Source of the DNA: a virus
Reading direction: 5' to 3' (one strand)
Length of the DNA: 20,947 bases
IMG/VR virus record: IMGVR_UViG_3300035698_017853
Coordinates: 1-20,947 of that record
Part shown: piece after piece, positions 6,959-15,127 of the stretch
Numbering within the stretch: the stretch's first letter is position 1
Layout of the letters: the number at the start of each line of letters is the position of its first letter
Position numbers and translations under genes: made by a program
The notes under the pieces: generated by a model
Databases searched by the model: none
What the model was told of the DNA's origin: nothing
What the model saw: the letters and a program-made list of their open reading frames with translations, nothing else

Positions 6959-7555
6959 ATGGATCAGGAAACCGTAAGTCCTGAATCAGACGTAGAAGAG
7001 TCACAAGAGTCCTTCGCAGGACAACCACAAGAAGCTCCAGAAGCTGTGCAGGAAGAGAGTACGCAAGTACCTCTACATGCATTGCAGAAAGAGAGGAAGA
7101 GACGGCAGGAGGCTGAAGAGCGCCTTCAGTCTTACGAGTATAATCAGCGTCAAGCTGAAGAGCCCGATGAGACCCGTTACGAATCTGCGACAAAGGAAGA
7201 TCTAGGCAAAGCTAAGTCTGCGTGGAAAAGAGAGATACAGGAAGAAAATTGGGCTCGTGAAAATCCCGAGATGTTTCAAAGGATTAATGACGAGTTACCA
7301 GCATTTTTGAAAACTCGACCTAACTTGGCGTCGGCTATTGAGTCGTCAACGAATAGATACATAGAGGCGTGGGAGCTGATGACAAAGTTATCTCCCAAGC
7401 AACAACAGAAAGTAGCGCAAACGTCGAAACAGCAAGCTCCTGGCTCACCGAGCGGAGTACCAAAAGCGGCATCTATGGGCGAAACTGTTGATCTGATGCA
7501 AATGTCAGACTCTGAATTCAATTCGTGGAGGCAACAACAGCGGGGGCGAAGATAG
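6959..7555 (+). CDS. Scaffolding protein candidate
   Basis: The predicted protein has 198 residues, very hydrophilic and charged. Its N-terminus is acidic (ESDVEESQESFAGQPQEAPE), followed by a heptad-like helix (LQKERKRRQEAEERLQSYEY), a Trp-containing helical segment (AWKREIQEENWARENPEMFQ), a Gln/Lys-rich linker, and a C-terminus ending WRQQQRGRR. A rod-like acidic protein with a short basic C-terminal end directly upstream of the capsid gene is the usual form of a phage scaffold, where the basic tail binds coat protein during prohead assembly and the scaffold leaves before DNA fills the head. The start has CGGAGAAAAATA upstream. Family membership is inferred from position and composition. 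Confidence 0.8.
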   Translation: MDQETVSPESDVEESQESFAGQPQEAPEAVQEESTQVPLHALQKERKRRQEAEERLQSYEYNQRQAEEPDETRYESATKEDLGKAKSAWKREIQEENWARENPEMFQRINDELPAFLKTRPNLASAIESSTNRYIEAWELMTKLSPKQQQKVAQTSKQQAPGSPSGVPKAASMGETVDLMQMSDSEFNSWRQQQRGRR

Positions 7556-7579
7556 GTTATCCTACAAAGGAATAATTTT

Positions 7580-8524
7580 ATGGCTAGCGCAGTTGTAACA
7601 ACTTCGAGCTATGGATCTATGAAAGACAGCTGGGCACATCGTGCTTTGCTGCAAAGACCTAAGCCAAACATCGTACACAATCTATTTGGTAGTGCTTTTG
7701 CTATACCTCTGAAAAGCACCGACACAATGGTGTTCCGGCGCCAAGAAAACCTAAACTCTGATCCTGTGGTTCTTCCTGAAGATGGAGACCCAGCACCAGA
7801 GCAGGTTCTGAAGTTCGACATTTCCGTTACTCCACAAGAATTCGGAAAAGTGGTTCTTCTTTCACGCAAAGTTCTTCTGGTCGTAGAAGACGACACAGCG
7901 AATGGTACAGCAGACAACCTGTCTCAGTGCATGCACACCATGCTTGATAAGGTTACTCGAGATGTTTGGGCCTCTTCGGTTGCTCAGATTTCTTGTCTCA
8001 ACGGTGCCAACGGAAATGCAATCACAGAATTGACTCAGATCGATGTCAATCGTGCTATTGCCTATCTAGACGAGAACAACACTGAGAAAATGACTCCTAC
8101 AATCGACGGTTCTAATCGTTTTGGAACGGGTCCTGTGGAAGCTGCTTTCTGGGTGGTCGCACACGTAAAACTCAAAGCCGACATCCGGGCTTTGGAAGAT
8201 TTTTTTCCGACTGCACAGTATGGCGCACAAGAGTCTGTGCTGAAATCTGAACTAGGTTCAACTGACGAGGCCCGATGGGTTACCTCGACGCTTGTCAATG
8301 TTTCAACTGATTCTCCACCACAATATAGCAACACATTTGTGGGTGCTAACGCGTATGGCTATGTCACAATCGATGAGATGGCGACGGAAATGATCATGAA
8401 GCCTTTGGGGTGGAACGATTATCTAAACAGGTTCCAGTCAATGGGATTCACGGCGTTTTTCAACGCTGCGATTCTTGATGATTCGCATATTATCAATCTT
8501 TTAAGCACAAAAGCTTCGGCATAA
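7580..8524 (+). CDS. Major capsid protein, N4-gp56-like
   Basis: The 314-residue protein is the likely coat subunit (HK97-type fold by family). The opening SYGSMKDSWAHRALLQRPKP, the strand TMVFRRQENL after it, the loop VVLPEDGDPAP and the stretch VTPQEFGKVVLLSRKVLLVV correspond in order to the N4-gp56 family pattern (helix, FRRYE-type strand, TEG.TP loop, Q-Y/F-G strand). The remainder (DKVTRDVWASSVAQISCLNG, WVVAHVKLKADIRALEDFFP, MKPLGWND) also fits that family, including the late 'PLG' segment. It follows the scaffold gene and has AAAGGA upstream. Pairing this coat with a P22-like portal makes the head module a mosaic compared with P22 itself. Confidence 0.85.
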   Translation: MASAVVTTSSYGSMKDSWAHRALLQRPKPNIVHNLFGSAFAIPLKSTDTMVFRRQENLNSDPVVLPEDGDPAPEQVLKFDISVTPQEFGKVVLLSRKVLLVVEDDTANGTADNLSQCMHTMLDKVTRDVWASSVAQISCLNGANGNAITELTQIDVNRAIAYLDENNTEKMTPTIDGSNRFGTGPVEAAFWVVAHVKLKADIRALEDFFPTAQYGAQESVLKSELGSTDEARWVTSTLVNVSTDSPPQYSNTFVGANAYGYVTIDEMATEMIMKPLGWNDYLNRFQSMGFTAFFNAAILDDSHIINLLSTKASA

Positions 8525-8535
8525 GGGGGTTATGA

Positions 8536-9306
8536 ATGTCTGATCTATTTTTGGGACAGTCAATGTCCGAATCGTTTCGATTCATTTCTGCCGGAACAGC
8601 CCACACGTTTAAGTGGGGATTCCAACCTGACAAGGTGGTGTTTAACAACATAACCCAGTGGACAAACACGGCGGCAAAACTTCCTATTTCTGTGTGGTTT
8701 AGAGACGAAACCGCGGCAGCTGAGTCCTATCAACAGCAGGTTATTGATAGTGCAGCGGCACAAAGTTTCAACTTTTTAAACGCACAGACTAACGGGTTTA
8801 CGGTTGCTGATACAGATGGAGGAGTGGCGGCAGTTCGTTCTCTAATCTCAGCTGTGTCTCAGGCGAATCCTTGCGTCGTGACTACAACAGCGGCACACGG
8901 TCTACAGACTGATCAAATCGTTAGGATCACTGATCTGGGTAGCAATGTCCCTACCGCTCGAGGTATGGATGAGTTGGAAGGACGGAGATATAGGGTTGTT
9001 GTTGTTTCTTCAACGACATTCTCGTTGAAGGATCCTGTAAGTGACAATCCTATCGATTCTACCTCCTTCACCACATGGGTGGCCGGTGGTCGTGTTAATC
9101 TTGAGAGTCATTCTTTGACCCTGAACAACCCTCAGACGGGTGCATATTCAGCTACTTCTCCTTATTCTCCGACTGGGTTCAAGTACGACCCTATCGATTA
9201 TAAGTTGACGGCCGGCACCGATGTTATGGGTGCTGACAGCGACCGGTACGTTATCGAGGTTTATAAGTTTGGATTGGTCACGAATTTGGGTGATCTTCTA
9301 ACTTAA
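8536..9306 (+). CDS. Capsid-associated structural protein with FCCH-like domain
   Basis: The predicted protein has 256 residues. Residues about 103-187 form a module that phage annotations commonly label an E1-type 'FCCH' domain: a strand, HGLQTDQIVRITDLG, then GMDELEGRRYRVVVV, TTFSLKD and a closing SFTTWVAGGRV. In phages this is a beta-barrel insertion in virion proteins and has no link to ubiquitin. The flanking parts (MSESFRFISAGTAHTFKWGF, SDRYVIEVYKFGLVTN) look like a beta-sandwich split by the insertion. It lies 11 bp after the capsid gene with a GGGGG ribosome site, so it could be a head decoration or head-tail protein. A related module occurs twice in the 711-residue protein downstream. 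Confidence 0.65.
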   Translation: MSDLFLGQSMSESFRFISAGTAHTFKWGFQPDKVVFNNITQWTNTAAKLPISVWFRDETAAAESYQQQVIDSAAAQSFNFLNAQTNGFTVADTDGGVAAVRSLISAVSQANPCVVTTTAAHGLQTDQIVRITDLGSNVPTARGMDELEGRRYRVVVVSSTTFSLKDPVSDNPIDSTSFTTWVAGGRVNLESHSLTLNNPQTGAYSATSPYSPTGFKYDPIDYKLTAGTDVMGADSDRYVIEVYKFGLVTNLGDLLT

Positions 9307-9326
9307 TTCTTTGAATGTACTTTCTA

Positions 9327-9359
9327 TCTCCTGCGGCTTCCTTGTGTTGCCGCAGGAGA
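9327..9359 (+). terminator. Strong stem-loop after the capsid block
   Basis: TCTCCTGCGGC (9327-9337) and GCCGCAGGAGA (9349-9359) are perfectly complementary over 11 bp, with an 11-base loop. The 3' flank is CCCTTTAAACC, so there is no full T-run. This is the strongest hairpin seen in the window. It could act as an attenuator that reduces transcription beyond the capsid genes, or as a 3' stabiliser of a capsid mRNA. It lies inside an apparent N-terminal extension of the next gene, which argues that that gene starts later (9390). Confidence 0.6.
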
Positions 9360-9389
9360 CCCTTTAAACCTAAACCTGGAGCCTCAGAA

Positions 9390-9935
9390 ATGGGAAGACC
9401 TTACGACACAGTCGAGCAGACCGAAGAACCTCAAGCGCCTACAGCGCCTGTTGTTTCAGTGGAAGCCCCTAAGAGGGGAAGACCTCGCAAGAATCAAGAA
9501 GTAAAAGAGACACAAATGGCAAAAATGATCGCAGCAGCCCCAATTTCTGGCGCTATTGAAGACATGCCAAAAACCAACTACGACGAGTACAAGGCCTACA
9601 ACGCAGCAGCCCGCAAAGAAAACAAGCGCTTGAGGCTTTGTCGATATCCCTGTGAACCGTGTCCAGTGGAGCTACACCCTAAAGAGAGAGTGGTCTTTGG
9701 GCGTGTTGACCAGCCGCTAAACGCGCTTCCGGTTTACCTAAGCAATCACCTTATCCACTTTGAGCAGACACTATACCCCGGTAAGACGTATGACCTTCCT
9801 AGGGTGGTCATAAATTACTTAGCCGAGAAGGGTGTCCCACATTGGAAATGGTACGAAAACGCAGATGGTTCACAAGAAACACGTATTTCTCATATGGAAC
9901 CACGGTTTTCCCTACGAACAGGCTACATGGAATAA
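9390..9935 (+). CDS. Unknown 181-aa protein with AT-hook-like motif
   Basis: An in-frame ATG at 9315 exists, but the 25 residues it would add are encoded by the hairpin. The ATG at 9390 has GGAG eight bases upstream and gives 181 residues. Residues 27-34 read PKRGRPRK, the core of an AT-hook (RGRP flanked by basic residues), a motif that binds the minor groove of AT-rich DNA. A second, partial GRP occurs at residues 2-4. The linker before and after is Pro/Ala/Glu-rich and probably disordered. The remaining domain has a Cys-rich LCRYPCEPCPVEL, then HFEQTLYPGKTYDLPRVVIN and VPHWKWYENADG. I know no function. Its place between head and connector genes suggests a minor virion or head-completion protein that touches DNA. 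A start at the internal Met near residue 43 cannot be excluded. Confidence 0.65.
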   Translation: MGRPYDTVEQTEEPQAPTAPVVSVEAPKRGRPRKNQEVKETQMAKMIAAAPISGAIEDMPKTNYDEYKAYNAAARKENKRLRLCRYPCEPCPVELHPKERVVFGRVDQPLNALPVYLSNHLIHFEQTLYPGKTYDLPRVVINYLAEKGVPHWKWYENADGSQETRISHMEPRFSLRTGYME

Positions 9936-9938
9936 GCA

Positions 9939-10631
9939 ATGACTAGAACCGTCAACGATGCTCTTACGATCATGAGACTAGCGATATCGCGGCGAAACGC
10001 CAGCGATCCTGACTCTAGCGACGAGACATTGCTGGGGTATCTTAACGACTTCGTTTCCCTAACCATGGGGAGCGAGGTCCGTCTCTTCGAGCAGTACGGC
10101 ACCCTAGTCTTTAACATCGACGAGACCAACACCACAGGCGTCTATACCTTCAATGATGTGGGTGCAGACAGTGACTTCCTAAGCATTTCTGGCAATGGCT
10201 TCATAAGCCTTACAGACCCCCCTACTGGATCCCTATCCTGGACACCGTTGTCAATATACCAAGACCCAGGTGAGTTCTTTGGCTTTTGGGGTGTGCAGAA
10301 CACTGATGTTCTCACGATAGGTCAGCCCACACACATGTTGTACTACGGCAATGAGTTCACATTCAGGACGATCCCCAACACTGAATATACTGTGACTCTG
10401 TATGGCTACAAGAAGCATGGGGACTTCTCTACAGCAGGGGACCCCCCTTTGGACTTTGACTACTGGTTACGGTTCTTAGCCTATGGGGCGGCATTCAACT
10501 ATGCGACGGACTTTAGGTACTCTGTAGAGGCGTTAGGGTCTATCAGCAGGGCGTACAGCCGGGAGAGACGGTTGATGCTTACGAACACGCATTATCAGCA
10601 AACAGCACAAAGAGGCCTTCCATCCTTCTAG
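9939..10631 (+). CDS. Head-tail adaptor (connector) candidate
   Basis: It encodes 230 residues. The N-terminal 45 residues (DALTIMRLAISRRNASDPDS, then DETLLGYLNDFVSLTMGSE) have the helix-loop-helix form seen at the start of many connector proteins that sit under the portal, such as the P22 gp4 group. A beta-rich centre (NTTGVYTFNDVGADSDFLSI and similar) follows, then EYTVTLYGYKK and a helical C-terminus (YWLRFLAYGAAFNYATDFRY). The P22 adaptor is shorter (166 residues), so this protein carries extra sheet structure. Gene position after the head genes and before the nozzle gene agrees with the role. It lies only three bases after the preceding stop. Confidence 0.55.
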   Translation: MTRTVNDALTIMRLAISRRNASDPDSSDETLLGYLNDFVSLTMGSEVRLFEQYGTLVFNIDETNTTGVYTFNDVGADSDFLSISGNGFISLTDPPTGSLSWTPLSIYQDPGEFFGFWGVQNTDVLTIGQPTHMLYYGNEFTFRTIPNTEYTVTLYGYKKHGDFSTAGDPPLDFDYWLRFLAYGAAFNYATDFRYSVEALGSISRAYSRERRLMLTNTHYQQTAQRGLPSF

Positions 10632-10660
10632 GTTGATGGCAAAAACGAAGAGGACAAAAC

Positions 10661-11323
10661 GTGAGTTGGAATTCGACTTGGCCCGTAGGCACTCAATCAG
10701 TGGCGGCAAACGCCTCGACTGGTGTTGCCAACACGACGTATATCAAGACAACGTTAAACCTGGATCACTATTGGGACGAAACGGGTGATCGAGATGGGCA
10801 CCACAAGTGGGTTCAGATGGTCAAAACCAACAGCCCTAAGGATCCAGCTACAGGAATGGACGGTATTGTCTACCTCCGCGCTAAGTCCGCTGGTGAGTCT
10901 CCAGACAATCAGGACGTGCAAGCCTTTCTAACCAACAACAAGTCTGTTGCTGTTCCTGGAACTACTCAGGAAATGCAGATACCCGCCTTGAGGGCATGCT
11001 GTTGTTTTGAAGTTGGGGCATCCCCGACCTTTACCGTCACCATCAAGTACGCACACAATATCTCGAGCATCACCAGAAGCGCTGTAGGTCAGTTTCGTGC
11101 AGTTTTTGATACCAGCTTCCCTTCGGTCAACTATTTTGCTCAGGGGTCTGGTGTTATAGCCAACTCCGACGCCTTAAAAGGGCCACATTTCCAGATAAAA
11201 TCACCGACGACAGCAAGTCTAGCATCAGTCAAAACAGCAGCTAACCTGTATTTCAACTATGTTACACCAAAAGGGACGGCAGTAGATCCGTTCCAGGCTT
11301 GGTTTTACTGCTTCGGAGGCTAA
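10661..11323 (+). CDS. Fibre-like or virion structural protein (220 aa)
   Basis: It starts with GTG, preceded by AAGAGGA. The opening WNSTWPVGTQSVAANASTGV, then LNLDHYW and DGHHKWVQM, recalls the short N-terminal segments of many phage fibre or collar proteins (W..T.P.G...V..., DH.W......DG.H). The rest is strand-rich and Thr/Ser/Asn-rich (ASPTFTVTIKYAHNISSITR), with an unusual run of three cysteines (ACCCFEVG) in the middle and a WFYCFGG end. No enzymatic motif is visible. Between the adaptor and the nozzle genes it could be an appendage of the neck or tail. The next gene starts at the base after its stop. Confidence 0.5.
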   Translation: MSWNSTWPVGTQSVAANASTGVANTTYIKTTLNLDHYWDETGDRDGHHKWVQMVKTNSPKDPATGMDGIVYLRAKSAGESPDNQDVQAFLTNNKSVAVPGTTQEMQIPALRACCCFEVGASPTFTVTIKYAHNISSITRSAVGQFRAVFDTSFPSVNYFAQGSGVIANSDALKGPHFQIKSPTTASLASVKTAANLYFNYVTPKGTAVDPFQAWFYCFGG

Positions 11324-13459
11324 GTGGAAGTATTTGAAATCACCGGTTTCCAGTCGGGTGTCTCTCGGGAGGGTGTCAACTTCCTCCAGCCTTCCGATTC
11401 GTTCCAAAACATTAGAAATGGGTTTGTATACCGACAGGTTTTGCAGTCTCGCAAGGGATACAAGCAGTTTTCGTTGGGTCACCATGTTGGGAACAACGAG
11501 CCAATCGGGCATCTTCCGTTCCGTATTATGGGTATCTTTGAGAACGTTTTGACTCTTACGAGCACAACGGAAACTTTGGTATTTGATACTGATAATTGCT
11601 ACAAGTACAACGAAAGCCTCAACGAGTTTGTGCTCGTTCCATTCAACGCTAGGCTGCTTGCGCTTGATCCAACCTACTCTTTCGGCATCAATAACCGAGA
11701 AGATTACGTATCTGGCACCACATACCCTACCAAGACTGGAGCAAATCGCTTCGTGTTTACTGGAAAGGGGATGAGTGAAGTCTATTTTTACAACGGCACA
11801 GATATTGGTATCTTTACCAACACTACGGATAATAGTGACTTTGCGACGTTCGGCTCCACCACGATCGATAACGCGACGCATGTGCTGTGGTTTGGGGAAC
11901 GCCTAAACTTTATTGCCCCTGTTTTATCGAGTAATCTACTCCCCCAAGGGGTTTTGTACTCTGGTATTAGAGATGCCGCAGGAAACGGAGACAAGTTCAA
12001 CGCCGTGGGTTCAGGCTTGCTTGAGCTTGATACATACGAACTCATAAAGGGCGCCGCAATCTTTGGTAATCGCATATCCATATCGGCTAGCAGGTCAAAT
12101 TGGATTTTGGAGAAGACGGAAGACGTGTTCAACCCATACTTTGCAAGGAAGATTCCCTCTGTCCTTGGCTCCGACGCTTCATTCTCCACCGTGCAATGGA
12201 GTGACCACATACGTTGTGTTGGCCGTACTGGCGTAATATCGACTGACGGCAGGCAATCCCTGCGTGTAGACAACAAGATACCCTACTTCACTGACGACGA
12301 AGTGGACGTTTTGGAGTTTGAGCAGACCTACGGTGGTTTTGACAAGGAAAACACCCAGTTTCTTTGGTCTTATGTGGAAAGCGGAAGCCCAGCTAGCTCA
12401 ACAGCTAACAAGGTTCTAGTCAGCAACTATGAGGAGAGCACTTGGTCTGTCTTCGATGCTCGCTTCAGTGTTTTTGGTGAGGTTATCTCAGGAAAAAACC
12501 TGTTATGGGAAGACATAAGCGCGACAAACGAAAACCCGTCCTGGGTACGGATGGACGAGACTGAGGAGACGTGGAACAAGATTGGTCTTGGCAAAGAGGT
12601 GCTCAAGACGATTTCAGGCGACGATATTGGGTTCTTGTATCAGCTTAACCAGGACTACGACGATCTATCTACAGCCGTAGCTAATATCACCCAGGGTAGT
12701 CCCACAGTCATAAGTACGTTAGACAATGCTTTTCAGGTGGGGGATACGGTTGTTCTTGCCGGAGTGTTGGGTATGACAGAGATCAACGGTAAATTTGCGA
12801 CTGTTACAGCCCGTGCTATTGATGAGATCTCTGTCAATATCGACTCTTCTTCATTTACGACCTACACGGGCGGAGGTTTCGTTAGTCAGCCCATCGATTT
12901 CTATGCAGAGACAATCCCCTTCAACCCGTACAGGTCAAATGGCCGACAGGTGAGGATTTCCCATATTGAGTTCCTGATAGACACTAACGGCGGAAGCATT
13001 CTCCTAGACATATTCATGGATGGTGAAGACTCGCCATTCAAGTCGGGTGTTCTACTCAAGCCGGGGAAGTCTGAATCTGGGAAAGTCCTAGCTATTGATA
13101 TCAGCGGTGATCCTACGATTGTGATTAGCACGGGGGACACGCTTGGACTGTCTAATGGTGACCTCGTTAAGTTTGATAGTGTGGGCGGGACGACAGAGCT
13201 TAACGCAAACACCTATCCGATCTCCAGTTTGACTGGCACAAGCTTTTCGGTCCAAGAGGCTGGAGCTAGTGCCTTTACCTCTGGCGGAACTTGGAAGTTT
13301 GATCTACCGCAGAGAAAAAGCAGAGAGTGGGTTAGTGTCAGTGTCAATAACACGGCAGACTTCATGGTTTTGGCGATGCGTCAGCTGTCAGCATCGGAAC
13401 AAGTCAAGATAACAAGCATTAGAATCCATGCCGAGATGGCTGGCAATACATCGGACTAA
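11324..13459 (+). CDS. Tail nozzle/tail-hub protein candidate with two FCCH-like modules
   Basis: It encodes 711 residues from GTG, with GGAGG upstream. The first 420 residues are repeating beta strands and turns (NGFVYRQVLQSRKGYKQFS; ISRSNW-like SASRSNWILEK; TVQWSDHIRCVGRTGVISTD; NTQFLWSYVE), which resembles the propeller-type hub/nozzle proteins of podoviruses such as P22 gp10 and T7 gp12. Residues about 451-520 (ITQGSPTVISTLDNAFQVGD, LGMTEINGKF, SFTTYTGGGFV) form an FCCH-like module, and 595-658 (DPTIVISTGDTLGLSNGDLV, TTELNAN, AFTSGGTW) a second, more divergent one. Between and after them lie sheets (RISHIEFLIDTNGGSILLDI). Position and length favour the tail nozzle. The exact homologue is unsure. 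Confidence 0.6.
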   Translation: MEVFEITGFQSGVSREGVNFLQPSDSFQNIRNGFVYRQVLQSRKGYKQFSLGHHVGNNEPIGHLPFRIMGIFENVLTLTSTTETLVFDTDNCYKYNESLNEFVLVPFNARLLALDPTYSFGINNREDYVSGTTYPTKTGANRFVFTGKGMSEVYFYNGTDIGIFTNTTDNSDFATFGSTTIDNATHVLWFGERLNFIAPVLSSNLLPQGVLYSGIRDAAGNGDKFNAVGSGLLELDTYELIKGAAIFGNRISISASRSNWILEKTEDVFNPYFARKIPSVLGSDASFSTVQWSDHIRCVGRTGVISTDGRQSLRVDNKIPYFTDDEVDVLEFEQTYGGFDKENTQFLWSYVESGSPASSTANKVLVSNYEESTWSVFDARFSVFGEVISGKNLLWEDISATNENPSWVRMDETEETWNKIGLGKEVLKTISGDDIGFLYQLNQDYDDLSTAVANITQGSPTVISTLDNAFQVGDTVVLAGVLGMTEINGKFATVTARAIDEISVNIDSSSFTTYTGGGFVSQPIDFYAETIPFNPYRSNGRQVRISHIEFLIDTNGGSILLDIFMDGEDSPFKSGVLLKPGKSESGKVLAIDISGDPTIVISTGDTLGLSNGDLVKFDSVGGTTELNANTYPISSLTGTSFSVQEAGASAFTSGGTWKFDLPQRKSREWVSVSVNNTADFMVLAMRQLSASEQVKITSIRIHAEMAGNTSD

Positions 13460-13461
13460 AG

Positions 13462-13728
13462 ATGACAAAACTCGCTCAGACTTTCAATGTGGGAGACCGC
13501 AGCGACATCACTCCAGAAAAGCTTTTGGAGCTGATAGAGGTCATGTACACGGATCTAGCAGTAGCAATCAACAGAAAGCCTGATTTTGTAGAGCGTGCGT
13601 CTGATGGTCTTACTACGGATGCTTTTCTTTCGAATGGGGATATAAATCTAAACTCAATCACCAAAAAGGTGGAGGTCCTTAGCAGTCACAGTAGCGCTAC
13701 GGCCGTAACATGGAAAACAATCAGTTAA
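13462..13728 (+). CDS. Small virion-associated protein (88 aa), unknown
   Basis: The predicted protein has 88 residues and lies two bases after the nozzle gene. A helical first half (ITPEKLLELIEVMYTDLAVA) is followed by INRKPDFVERASDGLTTDAF, LSNGDINLNSITKKVEVLSS and a C-terminal SATAVTWKTIS. The second half has the look of short phage proteins that form trimeric fibre-like ends. Similar small genes occur next to nozzle genes in podoviruses, and in P22 the needle gene 26 has this position, but this protein is much shorter than gp26 (233 residues), so it is not called a needle. Confidence 0.65.
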   Translation: MTKLAQTFNVGDRSDITPEKLLELIEVMYTDLAVAINRKPDFVERASDGLTTDAFLSNGDINLNSITKKVEVLSSHSSATAVTWKTIS

Positions 13729-13739
13729 GAGGCAAAAAA

Positions 13740-14339
13740 ATGGGTTCATTTTCAACACTTTTGGCTACTACGGCGGCAAACGTCGCAGGTTCTGCGCTTG
13801 GGGGTGCCTTAGCCAATAAAAGGCCTCAACAATCAAAGCTACAGAAGAAAAAGAATCAATTGATTGACGATCTTCTTGCGTCTCTTAGTGGAAACGGTCA
13901 GTTCAGTGATCTTTTCAACGTAGACGAGGATTCCTTTCAAAAGTCATTTGTGGACCCCGCTAAGTCCAGGTTTAAAAACCAGACAGCACCTCAGATACAG
14001 CAAAGCTTCATTGCTGGGGGACAGCAGCGCGGTACTGGCCTAGAAGACACGTTGACCCGTGCGGGCGTGGACATGGATCAGCTCTTGAACCAGCATTTTG
14101 CTCAATTCCAGGAAAGCGCCGATAGCCGAAAGACTGGTGCAATCAACACTATTTTGGGAACGGCGGATAATTCTCAGCAGGGAATAGGCGGAAGCCAGGC
14201 GGCCTCTCAAGCAGCGGGAGGGTTTTTGAGTAGTGGAGGCTTTAGCGCGGCAATTGAAAACTTCATGAATAGTAAAGCTAAACCTACTTTGGCTCCAAAA
14301 TCCAATCAAATTGAAACAATTCGCAAGGGGTTTGCATAA
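13740..14339 (+). CDS. Ejection (internal virion) protein candidate 1, gp7-like
   Basis: The ATG at 13740 is preferred over that at 13710, which overlaps the preceding gene, because AAGAGG lies at 13727-13732. This gives 199 residues. The start FSTLLATTAANVAGSALGGALA is a Gly/Ala/Ser-rich hydrophobic helix of the sort found at the N-terminus of ejected podovirus proteins, and the rest is Gln/Ser/Gly-rich and helical (TAPQIQQSFIAGGQQRGTGL, QLLNQHFAQFQESADSRK). Size agrees with P22 gp7 (229) and T7 gp14 (196), the smallest of the three proteins that leave the particle with the DNA and form a conduit across the envelope. The next two coupled genes would be the other two. The role is by position and composition. 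Confidence 0.65.
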   Translation: MGSFSTLLATTAANVAGSALGGALANKRPQQSKLQKKKNQLIDDLLASLSGNGQFSDLFNVDEDSFQKSFVDPAKSRFKNQTAPQIQQSFIAGGQQRGTGLEDTLTRAGVDMDQLLNQHFAQFQESADSRKTGAINTILGTADNSQQGIGGSQAASQAAGGFLSSGGFSAAIENFMNSKAKPTLAPKSNQIETIRKGFA

Positions 14340-15127
14340 TGTCATCGCCTCCATCACCATTTGAAATTGGTCGTTCCTTCGGGAATAACATAGCTCCTGT
14401 AATTAGAAGAGCTGGACAAAGATCCGCTTTGGACGACGTTCTGTTACAGGCTTCCAATGCTCAATCACCCGAAGAGGCTAGCGGCCTGATAGGTCAAATT
14501 CTCCAGAATGTTGCTCCAGAAAATCAAGCGACTGCTCTGAAAATCCTTGAAAACAGGATGACCCAACTGCAAACGACACGTCAAAATGATGCTGATATAA
14601 AAGCTGGTCTAGATCCCAATCTTATCAATGCGTCTGCAGACGTGCGCAAGGCTGGTTTGTCTAAAAGCGAGGAAAGCAAACTTCCTATCACCCTTCCGCA
14701 GTCACTCGACCAAGCGGAAAAACGCTTTAAAAATGAAAGCGCGAACTTGCGTCTCCCATTCGAGAAGAGTGATGCTTTTGGCAACATCTTCATTGATTTT
14801 GAAGGCGACGACGCAAAAAGAACCACTGTTCTAAAGCAGCTGGATCAGAAGTTATCGAACTACCAGAATCAGGTGGCTAGGGAGTACACAAGAGCTGGGC
14901 AACAAGTGCCCCAGGACGTTCTTGATTCGATTGCCGCATCGGTCATGGTGAAGGTTGGTGAGGAAGTGGTGCCACTAGACGTAGCGAATAACTTACAAGA
15001 TCTAGAAAAACGTGCTCCGGCTAAACAGAACAAAGGGAAAACAGCCACCGATCCTAGTACAGGCAGGAAGGTTATAAGCGACGGAGTAGAGTGGAAATTC
15101 GTTGAAACAGTACAGGAAGGTGTCTGA
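14339..15127 (+). CDS. Ejection protein candidate 2 (262 aa)
   Basis: It encodes 262 residues, and its ATG overlaps the preceding stop by one base (TAATG). The first 90 residues are amphipathic helices (NIAPVIRRAGQRSALDDVLL, LIGQILQNVAPENQATALKI), then a charged middle (DQAEKRFKNESANLRLPFEK), a helical stretch (LKQLDQKLSNYQNQVAREYT) and a C-terminus ending in a probable small sheet (GRKVISDGVEWKFVETVQ). No catalytic motif is seen. It lies between a gp7-like gene and the giant gene, the order expected for the middle ejection protein (P22 gp20 position), though it is shorter than gp20 (471). The stop overlaps the start of the giant gene (TGATG). Confidence 0.6.
   Translation: MSSPPSPFEIGRSFGNNIAPVIRRAGQRSALDDVLLQASNAQSPEEASGLIGQILQNVAPENQATALKILENRMTQLQTTRQNDADIKAGLDPNLINASADVRKAGLSKSEESKLPITLPQSLDQAEKRFKNESANLRLPFEKSDAFGNIFIDFEGDDAKRTTVLKQLDQKLSNYQNQVAREYTRAGQQVPQDVLDSIAASVMVKVGEEVVPLDVANNLQDLEKRAPAKQNKGKTATDPSTGRKVISDGVEWKFVETVQEGV

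Noticed and set aside
9315-9389. N-terminal extension of the AT-hook protein from ATG 9315
   Set aside because: The added 25 residues are encoded by an 11-bp perfect hairpin and its flanks. The ATG at 9390 has a good GGAG upstream.
10636-10788. Short plus-strand frame starting MAKTKRTKRELE
   Set aside because: It covers the ribosome site and start of the 220-aa gene in another frame and ends after about 50 codons, so it is a shadow.
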